Below are positions 1 through 12,312 of a DNA stretch of 36,809 bases, one piece after another. The notes below the pieces were generated by a model. The model saw only the letters and a program-made list of their open reading frames with translations, was not told the DNA's origin and did no database searches. The DNA is taken from positions 1 through 36,809 of the forward strand of contig JABANN010000346.1 in the NCBI GenBank assembly GCA_013115125.1. Reading direction: 5' to 3'. A program made the translations under genes and the position numbers. Source of the DNA: Perkinsus olseni (taxonomy: Eukaryota > Perkinsozoa > Perkinsida). Position 1 is the stretch's first letter, and the number at the start of each line of letters is the position of its first letter.

Positions 1-111
1 TCTTATTGTGTGTTTTGTCTAACGTGCCGCTTGGCTCGTTTAAACATCACTTCTGCTTCGCAGAGCTCAACTTAACGCTAGGCTCCGGTTATGAGGGCTG
101 CCATAACTTAC

Positions 112-2390
112 TCTCGTTCCCATCGGCACGTTGGCACCACAGCTTAGCTTCAGCAGCTTCTGTGCCTCGGTTGCGACAATTTTAGCCTCATTCCATCTTT
201 CGTCTGCGGGGCCCAGCATTCGATAGTCGATCGGAGCAGAATCCCAGAATGCTGCTACCAGCGATCATTCCACACAGATTTCGGAGTGAGTCGTCCAGTT
301 TACCACGGCGGGCGACTAAAATGGGAGGTCGGACCGAATGTCGCCATAGTCTTCGACACCTCGCGCGCGCAAATCTGCCTCTCGACCCTCACTGTCCTTC
401 AGAAGGTTCTTAGCATTCCTGACATCCTCCTCAAGCGTCTGGATGCGACTTCGTGCCTCTCGTATCGACCGACGATCGAGTTCCGCTTGCTGCCTGAAAT
501 GGCTTGCAGCGATCGTGGCGTGTCACTTACGCTGACCCTCATCGCCGCAAATCCCCAGACTTACCGCATACTCTCCAGTTCGGCGATGAGACGTCCCCTA
601 TCGGCGCCAAGGGCTGCCATGTCCTCCGCAAGTACTAGGACTTCTTTCTTGGACTTCATCACGTGCTCTTCGGCATCCCGTATCATAACATCGTCTTTGA
701 CCACCATAGCTTGTCGTTTCTAAGGCACGGGCTAGCGTGTGATCCCTCGCGGAGACTGCGTGACCGTCTCGATTTGCAGGGGTACTGCCGCGACTGTTTA
801 CCCGATATAATAGCGGAGCGTTGTGAAAGCAGGCGTGCTGCGTGGCGAGGAGGATATAGTGTAAGACTCACCTCCCTCGAAGGGCCCTCCTTCACTGGGC
901 CGTCATCATCCTCTATACTGATGGAAGCCACGCTGTTATCAAATAAGATCAGCCCTTGGCGTTTGGCTGTCGAGTAGGGAGAGATGGCCCATAAGCCCTC
1001 GAGTTGTGACGGAGTCCGGCACACCTCGCCCGACATCAAGACCCGACACCTGGAAGGCAATGAAACCATCGGGAAGCCCATTGCCTGAGGTACAAGACAA
1101 GGCGACGGAACGCGGTGGAATGCATTGGTGGTCAGACCAGTAGTGGTTGTTGAGATCAAGGATGTATAAGGACGCTGCATCCTCGGGCAAAAGGAGGAGC
1201 TGAGATCCGCCGATGCTCCACAGCCACGACGACCCATCAGCCCCTCGACAGGGCGGCGGAGGTGACCTGAACGGCAGGTACCATAGTCGACTGCACCGAT
1301 CTCGATTGGTCCACCCTTTGGTATCCAGATGCTCCCACTCGTAAGTGGAGCAATCGAGGCGCCAGAGCTCGTCGGAGAGCCTCGTGTCCCATTCGACCCC
1401 TGCGTGAGGTGAGTAATGACCAGAGGACACACCAATGGAAGCGAGACAGGCAGGAGTCGGGGACTTAACCGGTTTGTCCACCGAATAGGTAGATGGAGCC
1501 CGGCGAGGCGGTCATGGCGAATTTATCCCGAGGCGACGGTCGAAGTGCCGTGGAACTGAGGAAAGGGGAATGAACGGGTCATTGAATTCAATAAGAACCA
1601 CTCACCAGCTGCCCACTTTGACTTTCCTCCATACCGCACCCCCTATGCTATCGCATTGGCTGGGGATGGAGTGGTACAACCAATCGGCCTTCGACAAGTC
1701 CAAGCTCCAGAGATCGGAACGCCGTAGTTTCTCAGGATCGCCTTAGTCGAGCAACAGTCGTCGATGTTGTGGCAGTGATCTTACTGATGCCGCCGAAGAG
1801 AAGGACCTCAGAGTCGTTCAGTGGAGAGATGCACAACCCCGAGTTGTGTCGTGGGGGCGGTCCACCGTGGGGAAAGAAGAACCGACGCCAATGGCGTTGG
1901 TTGAGATCGAAGGCGAGGGCTCGATACGACCTCCGACCTCCCATGGATACCCTGCCAACTCCACCAAAGACGATCAAATACAATCCCTGCTGCTGCTGAT
2001 CGTCTATTTCGCCGACCTCAGTGACCACGGCTGATGCGAAGGACATCATTGGTGGACGGGATGATGGGCCCTCCTCGGCTGCTGGCAGTGCCTTCCTGAC
2101 ACCGGCTGATGGAGCTTGCGTACTCAACCCTCCTGTAAAGTACCACATCCACTCCCCTGGGGTGGAGGGATTCTCAGTCACTGCGGTGACCACGGGCGTG
2201 AAGGAGCTCTCAGAGGGGTCGCCTCCGAACAGGATGAACCTGTTGTCGTACTCCCAAGAATCACAAAGGGTCCCTAGGGTACTTCTCGCCATCCGGGGTT
2301 ACTGCTAGACTACCCCCATCCCTTATCGTGGGTGAATGGCTGCCTGCTGTGAGCAGCTCAGCTCGGACACAAGAGGCCATTGCGTTCACC
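112..2390 (-). CDS. Kelch-repeat protein with C-terminal coiled coil (3' end off the left edge or at 316)
   Basis: Several kelch blades are visible: WEYDNRFILFGG, YLIVFGGVGR, SEVLLFGG, GSIYLFGGQTG, LWRLDCSTYEWEHL and LYILDLNNHYWS. They are followed by charged helical exons such as KKEVLVLAEDMAALGADR and RRSIREARSRIQTLEEDV, typical of a coiled coil. Kelch propellers bind partner proteins and the coiled coil suggests an oligomeric scaffold; both roles are family knowledge. Introns with GT-AG ends are seen near 1558-1611, 1397-1467 and 724-882. One reading stops at 316. A better one splices from 360 to 254 (105-nt intron, phase 1 agrees), adding an exon 112-254 that ends at a GTAAGT donor, so the gene would continue past position 1. 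The N-terminus near 2390 is uncertain because the frame changes at about 2285. Confidence 0.7.
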
Positions 2391-2544
2391 ACTTGAGGGT
2401 GCCAAGGTGACCTCTCTCTCCCTGTTATTGACGACTCAACACCACGGTAGCATACGGTGGTAGTAGAAGATACGTTACAAGCCGGGTCACTCCTGAGAGT
2501 CCTCAACGGCGGCCGCACTGGTAGAGAATTACTTTGGGCAACAC

Positions 2545-3922
<1,378 letters not shown>

Positions 3923-4396
3923 CTGACAAACGGCTCTTGACGTAGCAGATCAAGTTAAGGCTCAGAGAGCGGCAGCCCTTCGGCTTTGGACTAGGCCATT
4001 ACGGCAAAGAGGAAAACGCATAAAAGGGAGTCACCCGCCCCTCCGGGTAATCCAGTAATGACAGCGACGTCCTCACCTTAATGACGCCGATCGGGCTGGA
4101 TCGATGGACTCCGCGGGAGGCTGCTGGTCGGCGTATCATGGCAAGGAATCGGGAAGCTACGACGAAGCTGATGATCGCCGGGCAAACCCGAAAGAATGAG
4201 TAACCAAAAATGTGGTATTCCTTCGAAATGTAACGGTGAATAAGAACGAATGCTACAGTCAATGTGTGAGCGTCGAATTCGCAGCTCCCAGCGAGGAGGA
4301 ACTACAAAAGAGGATATTGGACAGTGAAGGGGAAAACAGGAGGCGCTCAAGGCTTCCCTATAGACAAATCAGACCAACAGCAGCAGCTGTTGGTGA
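3923..4396. other. Gap between the Dim1 and NTPDase genes; no firm gene
   Basis: About 470 bases without a convincing gene. The first exon of Dim1 (its ATG) probably lies here on the minus strand. There are open stretches on both strands, including a plus-strand frame at 4212-4442 with EFAAPSEEELQKRILDSEGE, but I could not connect it to a start, a family or good splice sites. I leave it uncalled. Confidence 0.4.
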
Positions 4397-7054
4397 TCAC
4401 TCAAGCCTTTCCAGTGCCGCCCCGAGGGGCCAGGCAGCGTAGAGGAGGCCGCCCTTGTCGTAGGAGAGGCGCTCTGCCACTACGGTTGGCTGTGTGTCGG
4501 GTATCCCAAAGGCATCGGACAAGAGAGAAGTAACATAAACAGCGTCTAAACACGCCCACGGCAGACTGCCGCCACCGACGGTCTCAGCGCATCGCACACG
4601 AGCGACATCGCGGAACTCCGCTACGGTGACGACGACCTCGTGGGCTCCAGTGGGGACCAGACCATTAGAGCGGGCCACGTCAAAAACATACGAGAATACT
4701 CGGAAAGTGTAGCTGCTAGGATCGAGAGGTCCCCTCCAAGCACCGTTGAAGGCACACTCGGAAGCCTGAGTAGCCCCACAGTCCTGGTCTAGGTCGAGGG
4801 CTGCCCGCACAGTAGCGAGGCACCTCTGATAACGGGAAGAAGAAGGCAAAGGATCAGGGTGAAGGGAGAGACGTACGCCTGCATAGTCGTAGTATCGGGG
4901 CAGATCGTCAGATGGTATGAGGCATGGAGAGGTACCTTCAAGATGAGATGGGTCTAACATCACAACGCCGCCGCAACGCCCCCAGCGTTGAGCGGCCACT
5001 GTGATGGCCCGTATAGTATTCAACTTCAGGTGTGATGCACTCGTGTTTCCCCTGCTACTACCATTAGTATTCTCCTGTAATACCCGCTGCCTGGCTGCCT
5101 CCAGGCCGTAGCCAAGCCAGCTATGGACGTACAAAGGACCGTCGGCCATACTCTGTGGCCGGATGGAGGCTGCTGATGCTAGGAAGTAGTCCTTCATCCT
5201 CTTCTCAGAGGAGGTGGAAGAGGCGGCTGCTCCTATCGGATAGGTAGGCCGTAGATAGTCAGTAAACTTGTTACGGTCGGACGGGGTAACCTACAGTACG
5301 ACATACTCAAGGGAAGAAGTCCCAGGGAGCGCCGAGAGTAGTGCCGCTCAACAGGGCTATGTTCTCCGATACCCCCTACTACTTGGGATCCTTTCAACGT
5401 GCGGTAGGCCAACTGGACGCTGCCGCCGCCCAGATCCACCACAGCGCTGGGCTTGGAAGTGAGGGCCGATGAGTGAGCGCCGTAGATAAAGTCTACACTA
5501 CGCCACATGTATAGACCCTCCTCGGAGCCATCCAATACCGCAACATCTACATCTCGTACCAGAGTGAAGGGGCTTTCACGTATCACTCTCCTAGAGACCT
5601 GAGTAGAGGAGTATCGAGCATGTAGAGAGCTGGCCGCCAGCAGATTTGACACGGCGTTTGCTATAAGAGCATGTAGGGCGTCTAATGCATTAGGGAGATG
5701 AGTAATGACTATGGATTGGGCGTGTAGGACCTGACAGGCCGCTGGCAGAGCCTTCCGAAATTTTTCGATAGTCTTTCTGCAAGTATTTAAAGCTCGAGAC
5801 TGGGCTCCTAGTATTCGTTGCGTTTTGAGCACTCTTTTCATATAGGACTGTTCGGATTAGAAGGGAGTTGACACTTTTGTACTCACCAGTACACTCAGAG
5901 CACGGCCTTGAGGAGTGAATAGTCAAAGAAAGGAACCGAAAACGTTGTCGCTGTGGATTTGTTGGGCAGTGTACCGCTGCTTAACCATCCGCTAATGCCT
6001 CTGGTTGAGCATGTGTGAGGAGCATGTACGCTAGATATACCGGCATCAACGTTGTTGTCTGTCGTGATTCGACAGAGCCGCTCAGAAAGGAGGAGGGGGG
6101 ATAGGCGTGAGAGAGAAAGTCCATTGTCGAGGCATCCCCATAGGGGATTGAAAATGGAGCAGCAATGGCTGACCCTACTCATCCCCCTCCACTACCTGTA
6201 GTAGCTCCTCCGCGGCTTCGAGTGGTATGAGCCTAAGCCCCGCTGTAGCCAGTAGCATAGCCTGGCATCCTACTGCCTCCGGTACACCGATAGAAGCCTC
6301 CTTCAAGAGCCACTCCAGCCCTTCCCTGAAACAGCGTACCGTTGGACCGATGCTGACTGGCTGACCTCATCCGACAGGTATGACCCGAGGAGTATCTCAC
6401 TACCACTATTCATTCACGCTGACGTGTTATACTGCGGACTCGGGAGCTCGAACCCCACAGCAGCAGCAGCCTTTCTGGCTTTCATTCGGACTCAACTGCC
6501 CCCTCGGTCCCATAGTACCTCGCCCCCTCCGGGTTCTCCTTGTAAGCGGAGAGACCACCATCAACTTTCCGGAAAAATGTCATCTCAGGGTCCGCTGTTC
6601 GTTCCAATGTGATGTCCCCATCCCTCCGGCGGAATTTAAAAACATGTATCCGAGTGCCAGTCGAGCCAGCATCTAGTACCACCTTGAATATAGGCTGCTC
6701 AAGAGAGCCGCTGCCCCGAGAGACGAGGCGACCGCTGCCGAAGTTGACTAGGACGCCCACAAGAAGCAGCGTGAATAGGGCAAAGAGTGCTACTCTAACG
6801 GCTTGCTCCCGGCAACTGCGTAAAAGCTTCCAGCTCTTCGTTCTCATACTGCTAACAGTGACTGAGATTGGGTTCATGGCCAATAGCCCGGGATGGAAGG
6901 CCGGCTCATTCCTGACGGCCCACGACGCATCCCGCGGCGTAAAGTCGTCTATGACATTCTCCTCCTCTGCCTTCATCGAGGAGAGCTCCAATCGTCGTTT
7001 AACGGTTACATCAATCCCGTGTGAAGGCTCCTGGCGATGATGCTCATCATACAT
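4397..7054 (-). CDS. Membrane-anchored nucleoside triphosphate diphosphohydrolase (GDA1/CD39 apyrase)
   Basis: Enzymes of this family hydrolyse NTPs and NDPs outside the cell or inside the Golgi lumen, with Ca2+ or Mg2+. Apyrase conserved regions are seen in order: DAGSTGTRIHVF, LLATAGLRLIP, VLDGSEEGLYMWRSVDF, and VVDLGGGSVQLAY with its Gly-rich loop, then LYVHSWLGYGLEAAR. The C-terminal part has AVYVTSLLSDAFG and YAAWPLGAALERLE. The N-terminus carries about 100 residues, then one membrane span (VALFALFTLLLVGVLVNF), so a type II topology is expected. Introns: one near 6340-6513, where GAR joins EGLEWLLK in phase; a long one at 5599-6195 (597 nt, phase 0); and one ending near 5272. The ATG at 7054 precedes the anchor and is the chosen start. 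A plasma-membrane ecto-enzyme and a Golgi UDPase are both possible. Confidence 0.9.
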
Positions 7055-7345
7055 GGAAGGAAGAAAATACTGACGCGAATAGAGTTCGTAGAAGCTTTCG
7101 TCATGGTAGATGTTGTTTCGTCACTGTTGGCCCGAGAAGTGCATGCAGGTTGCACTAACAGCGCAACTTGTATCGGGGGGCAGCGAGAATCTCGGATTAC
7201 TCCCTTTCGTCGAGGGACGAGCCGTAGACCACAGTGGAGTCCAGAAAGGTAGATATCGGGGAGGTTACCCATCTCTACCTCAATTAATGTACGTGTATTG
7301 GAGGAACAAGGCACTTGGTAAACACAACACGTCAGGGCAGCATCA

Positions 7346-8539
7346 TCAGCGGTGATCATGTGCTCCACTAGGAGTGGCCGCCGCCGAGATGTAGCTTATG
7401 TCGCTGATAGGGCTGACCAAATCACTGGTTTCTCGCATGAAATTGCTGACTGCTCTTGACTGATCGGCCATGAAGCGTTCCAGACTTCCCTCGCCATGCT
7501 CTTGCCGTGAGTGCTCTCCTCGTAGCTCAGCGTTCTCCTTCTCTAGATGATACACCTGCCACAGGACGGAGGGAATAGGGAACCCCATAGCATCCTGTCT
7601 CAACGTACCCGATTGCTCAGCTTGGTGAGCAGCGTCCCATCACGGAGCCTCGAGACCTCCTGCATCAATCGGTCGCACTCGGCCTGAGAAAGACCACACC
7701 CATAGAGGCTCCCTATTTGTGGTGTGTCGACCCTCTATCAGAGGGTAACCTTCTGAGGGTTGATCGTGACACTTATCGAGTTGACCTACATTCTTCGCCT
7801 CGAGTGCTTCCGTGAGTGAGTTGATTCGACTGCGAGCATCAGCCAGTGTGGGGCCGAACCGCCCTGCGGCCGCTCCATCACGCCCTTCCTCAGGAGAGGG
7901 CGTCGACCGCATCAACTTCTCTCGTAGGACATCGCATTGATCTCGGTACCTTACAACGTGCCCTGAACCCAGCGCCCGCCGGTACACGTGCTGATTCACT
8001 CGAGGTTAGCCTTTTCTAAGGCGACGAATTGGGCAGCGGATGGTACCACTATGAGAATGCCGCAGCAAGAACAACTCACTTATTAGCAGCCATCCTCGCT
8101 GCCGCCAATTGCCGTGATAATGCAGTGTTCGAGGCCTTCAGTTGGTGTATGGTCTCACTAGCTCCCGTCTGGGATGAGAGGATGTCCTCGGCTTCGGTGA
8201 GTCGACTCTCGAGCGTTCTGATCTGAGCGGCGGGAGTGCGTGCCCTGAGTGAGGACAGAGACACTCACTCACGTAGGAGTGCAACTGATTCTTCCTTTGA
8301 AGAAGGTCCGCCTTGGCTATCATGGGAGGGGCTCCAGTTCCTTGCTCCGTGGCCGCTGAGGGCCGGCTCACATCGTGAGTTGTACACCGACCTGTCTCTG
8401 GAATAGCGGAGGCTGTCAGCTGCGGACGGGTCTGCTCTGAGATCATCTGCCGCCTCTTCACACGCTCGGCTGAGTCTCTTATTTGCTGCCGTAGGCGGGC
8501 AAGTTCCCCCACAAGAGTGTCAGCAGGCTTCGGCGGCAT
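7346..8539 (-). CDS. Coiled-coil protein, function unknown
   Basis: I do not recognise a family. The protein opens MPPKPADTLVGELARLRQQI, with a long run of charged and Gln-rich helix. Further exons give IRTLESRLTEAEDIL, ARSRINSLTEALEAKN, AECDRLMQEVSRLRDG and VYHLEKENAELRGEHSR, all with heptad-like spacing of Leu, Ile and Val. Exons are separated by clear short introns: GTGAGTGAGT...CTCAG joins LHSY to IRTLE in phase, and GTACGTTGAG...GGCAG joins KLSNR to VYHLEK. The junction near 8000 is not settled. The stop is at 7346, about 290 nt from the NTPDase start. Basal-body, cytoskeletal or trafficking roles are all possible and none is shown. Confidence 0.65.
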
Positions 8540-8808
8540 TAATTGACTTGAACTATGGGGATTAAAGTAAGGCAGTCCCCTCAGGGGGCTCCCCTGCCCG
8601 GGCTAGCAGAGGGAACCCCCAGTACCACAATGAGACCCCGTTGGTCTAATTGGTACCACTATATCGAACTCGTTACCAAAGGGCGCTCCACAATGGACAA
8701 CTTCACGATTCAATCCAACTCGCGGTGGTGGTCCCCGCGTGACCATCTAGAAGGCCAGATTTTCTCAGAGCCACTGAGCGCAAGGCCATGGTTCAGTTTT
8801 ATGACAGC

Positions 8809-9802
8809 TCAATAAACATGGTTAAGAAGATCAGGGAATCGAAGGTTCAACCGATGCACCATCTGTCGTAAATGCAGTTGCCTGTCCGTACCCCCATCAC
8901 ACATCTGAAGGAGAGGCAAGCATGGTCATAAGCTTAGAGAGTAACTCATCCAATACGTACTTGAGGATAGGCCTTTGGGGACCACCATGACCCTGACCAG
9001 TCGTTGATCACTAGGTGTATAGGGCCGGACAGGGACCTACTCATGGCGCAGCTCGGACGCTTCCGTCGGAGGGGAGCAAACCCACCTCTGCAAGCTCGGC
9101 AGCCTCTCTACTGTTCCCATGTCGGTGAGGCGATGGTACCGCTCTGCGGTAAGGCCCTTGCCAGGCACACGACTTGAGGCACTCGTCGAGGCTGCAATGC
9201 TGCGTGAGCTGCTACTACTGTAGGAACGTGATGAGCTTATCCCTGTAACGTCCGTACCTATCGATAGCCCACTGTAGACAAACGATGAAACGGACTCTCA
9301 TTTTCTCGGTCACGTGAGTTTCGCTACGCGAAGTCATCATCCGCGTAACAGGTGTGTCTACAGAACGGGCGATACCATCACCATCCAGGAACAGCAAGTA
9401 TGATGATGATGGTGGTCAGTCCTCACGCCTGAGGCAAGGAGTCGGCCTTACTCGAGGATGACCCTGCGGCTTCCTTCGTTATATTCAACTTCGGCCTCAT
9501 CGGTATTGAAGAGTAATCATGCTCGTATGTACTGATCTTGTCGGGAGTACGGACCTTGGCCCGGAGACTGAACAGGGATATCACTTTTCCAACTGAAGTG
9601 GGATTGGAGTGGTATGAAAGTTTTGTCAGCAGGTAATATGACAATACCCAGATGCCAATGAAAAGCTGATACATCCGCCTGCTTACTGATGCTTGATGGG
9701 GGCAGTCCTATAAACTACACCTCCTTCATACGGATCGGTGTGGGTAGCCGCCTTAACGACTCGGTATGGGATGACCATAGCATGTGGGTGCACCTGAGGC
9801 AT
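8809..9802 (-). CDS. Unrecognised gene of about six short exons
   Basis: This is a pieced-together model. An ATG at 9802, preceded by an in-frame stop, starts MPQVHPHAMVIPYRVVKAAT and then THTDPYEGGVVYRTAPIK. Joins that keep the frame lead to RTPDKISTYEHDYSSIPMRP, then AETHVTEKMRVRFIVCLQ, AIDRYGRYRDKLITFL, RVPGKGLTAERYHRLTDMG, SRSLSGPIHLVINDWSGSWW and a last exon with QMCDGGTDRQLHLRQMVHRL, stopping at 8809. Each intron used has GT-AG ends and most are 46-110 nt. The CDGGTDR patch faintly recalls thiamine pyrophosphokinase, but the rest of that fold is not evident, so I do not claim it. An alternative splice would include a hydrophobic stretch (LFIGIWVLSYYLLTKL) near 9640. Confidence 0.45.
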
Positions 9803-10342
9803 CTACAGTCCATACTGCCATACCGTAGAGATGCGCCGACCAGCCTCTGCACTCGGGTAGTCCGATGATGACCAGGGACAGCGTGTGCTGCCAACCTCTG
9901 GGCATGGATCTGTCGGACTGAGCCTTCTACCATTCTATCAACTGCAAGACACAGCATTGAAGGGAGTCCTTGCGGTGCATTTAACTATTTCGCTTCGCTA
10001 TAAGTGAGACCACGACGAGGCAGAAGCTGCTCCTCGCCCAGTAGTCATTGACAAGACAACAGGCATATTATGATGGCCCGTCAGAGACCAAATAGATTGA
10101 TCCTCGTCATCAGCAGCAGTAGTAGTAGCAGCATGACACGAAACTGTGCCGCCGAGGTAATAGTGACGGGGATTAATGATGACACCAAGTCCCATGGGGT
10201 CTGAGATATCCCAGACATGGATGGTGAGACTGTCGGCAACAGCAGCAGCAGCACAGACGAGGTGAAGCCAAGTGAATACTCCGTAGATACACCTCCGGTC
10301 TGCTGGCTGTTGTTGTTGTTGTTTAATTGGTGCTATGAATTA
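9803..10342. other. Intergenic stretch, no gene seen
   Basis: About 540 bases between the unknown gene and the kinase stop. It holds short trinucleotide runs (CAG/CTG type near 10110-10135 and 10240-10255, TTG near 10308-10322) but no convincing exon, RNA gene or long repeat. Confidence 0.5.
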
Positions 10343-12174
10343 TTAGGCATCTACAGGATGGTGGTGAGTAGTAGGAAGAGGAGGAACCGACGTGAGAACG
10401 GCAAGACGGCGACGTTCCCGAGAGTCACACACAGATTTACGACGGGTCAACTTAGGAGTTGGTCGTGGTGATGATGAACTCAACCCGGAGGCACTGGTGG
10501 AGGGCTCGCTGCCTGATGCTGGAGGAGTTGCATTCCACCGCGACTTGCCGTTCAGCCTACCTAGCGGCGTTGTTGGTAGTCGCCCGATCACAAGGCAGGC
10601 GCTGCGGCGTCGCTTAGAGGGCCCCGATGGTTGGCCGAAGCCGCCATCTGTTGAGGCCGGTGGGGACAAGAGTCGCCCCTCCTGACGGCCTACCTTCACA
10701 AGACAAGATGCCAGATCGTTCTCGCTTGGAGGCGCGTTGATGGGACTGTGATAAGGTCCTTGAATGACCACTATCGAGTGCAACGGCAGAGTCGGGGAGC
10801 CCCACGAGCAGTGGGGCCAAGTCAACACATGCCAGGCGCTCACTAGGACTGTACTGGAGGCAGCCTCTAAGGAAGGCATGCAACCTCGGACTGTACCTGA
10901 AGCCACATCATTGCCATGATCGGCCGAGGAAAAACGATCAGCCAACCTGTCTTTGATGAATTGTGGGGTACGCTGCCCCTGAGCAGACAACACAGCCCTC
11001 CTTCTAGTGGCTGGCAGAGGGACTGGTAGGGCGTCGTTGATCAACTTCAACGTGGCCACGTCCGAGTCCCCCGTGAATGCCGGCTCGCCTGGAGCAGTCG
11101 TCGAAGGAGCCCTCAGCACAGTGGAGCCACTTACCCGTGTCGCATTCGGCAACCACGCAGCCGAGGGCCCAGACATCTATGGACTGCTCATAGTTGCCGT
11201 TCTTGCCCTTCCCCCTCTTCCCCCCTGGCCCCAATAGGAGCTCCGGTGCCCTGTACCATCGTGTTGATACATATCTGCTTGAACACTCTGATGCGATCAT
11301 CGAGCGTGTATCGTCATCACTCCGTGAGGTTGGCAGCAGCTGCGTGAGGAGCCCCCTCCTTGGACGGCGACGTGTCGGCTTCCTTCAAGTAACGGGCGAA
11401 GCCAAAGTCGCACAGCTTAACCACATCCAGCCGCTCCCCTGAGCAACGACCATTGCCATCATCATGGACCACCGCCGCCGCTTTACCGGTGAGGAGGATA
11501 TTCTCCGGCTTAACATCCCTATGGATGACTCCCTTCGAGTGTATATACCCCAGACCTGCGACCAGCTGCCTGCCTATCGTCATCGTCATTGCTAGGCCAA
11601 TCCCCCGGCCCTTGGGGTGCCCGTCATACACGGGTTGGGGAGTAGTAGGGTCCGAAGCACTACAACGCTCTATTAAATCAAGTAAAGTCTGGGGTGCGAA
11701 TCTGAGAATGGGGACGGGCATGCAGGGCATCAGCCTCGCCCACGAGAGAGGACCCCCGGCAGCATGCGCCACGGATGCCGACACCTCGGCGCCGCCGCCG
11801 CTACCCACTCAAAAATGAGATATAAATTTCCCTTGTCAGTGCGGACGACTTCCAGCATTTCGATGATATTGGGGTGCTTCAGCTCAGACAACAGTCGAGT
11901 CTCGCGTGCAGCGGTCCCTACAAGGTAAACCATCAGCACTGGTCGGCACCACCAACGCCTACTCTCAACGCTCTCCTCCTTCCCCACAGGCCTTCGGAAC
12001 TTCTTGATGGCCACGTACTCGGGTGGCTTCTCTCCGAAAAAGACCTCTGCCGGGGATCGAACCCGTGCCTGATGGTTACAGCATCCGTGATACAGCCAGC
12101 GAGTACTATCCTGCCTTATATACAACACCGTAGGTCCCTTCTCCCACGGTTTGGAGGGTATCGTACTTCTCCAT
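10343..12174 (-). CDS. CDK-like serine/threonine protein kinase (CDKL type)
   Basis: The kinase core is seen in order: [20 protein letters not shown] (Gly-rich loop), VAIKKF (ATP-site Lys), [20 protein letters not shown] (the position of the alphaC Glu), [19 protein letters not shown] (catalytic loop), DFGFAR (Mg-binding), [15 protein letters not shown] (activation segment and APE), [25 protein letters not shown] and a closing [11 protein letters not shown]. The activation segment carries the T-x-Y-like part of CDKL/MAPK kinases but no canonical TEY or TDY. A C-terminal Ser/Pro/Arg-rich tail follows. At least seven exons are needed. Checked joins include a 49-nt intron giving NLTE-YVSTRW and a 47-nt intron giving [13 protein letters not shown]. 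The first intron appears to use a GC donor. CDKL kinases are linked to cilia and flagella, so a flagellar role is a possibility only. Confidence 0.85.
12045..12114 (-). other. tRNA-like sequence coinciding with kinase intron 1
   Basis: The 70-nt first intron of the kinase, read on the minus strand, has a D-arm/A-box-like part, a 4-bp anticodon-type stem around the loop CTGTAAC (which would read GTA), and a T-arm, ACGGGTTCGATCCCCGG, matching the pol III B box. The two ends do not form an acceptor stem, so it cannot be called a working tRNA gene. The intron appears to have GC-AG ends. Confidence 0.35.
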
Positions 12175-12312
12175 GAGTGCTGCGACTCGACAACAACCTC
12201 AACTGTCTGGCCCGCCAGAAGGCCTTCTATCCCCAATTTCAAAACTCCACGCAGATGTGAAAACTATGGTAACTGTACACACACTGGCCGTCTGTCATTG
12301 TTGTTACATAAA

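Noticed and set aside
8640-8700. A tRNA-like A-box (TGGTCTAATTGG) on the plus strand
   Set aside because: No matching B box, anticodon stem or acceptor stem follows at the right spacing.
9620-9675. A transmembrane segment as part of the orphan gene
   Set aside because: It falls inside the intron of the better-phased exon model, so I kept it only as an alternative.
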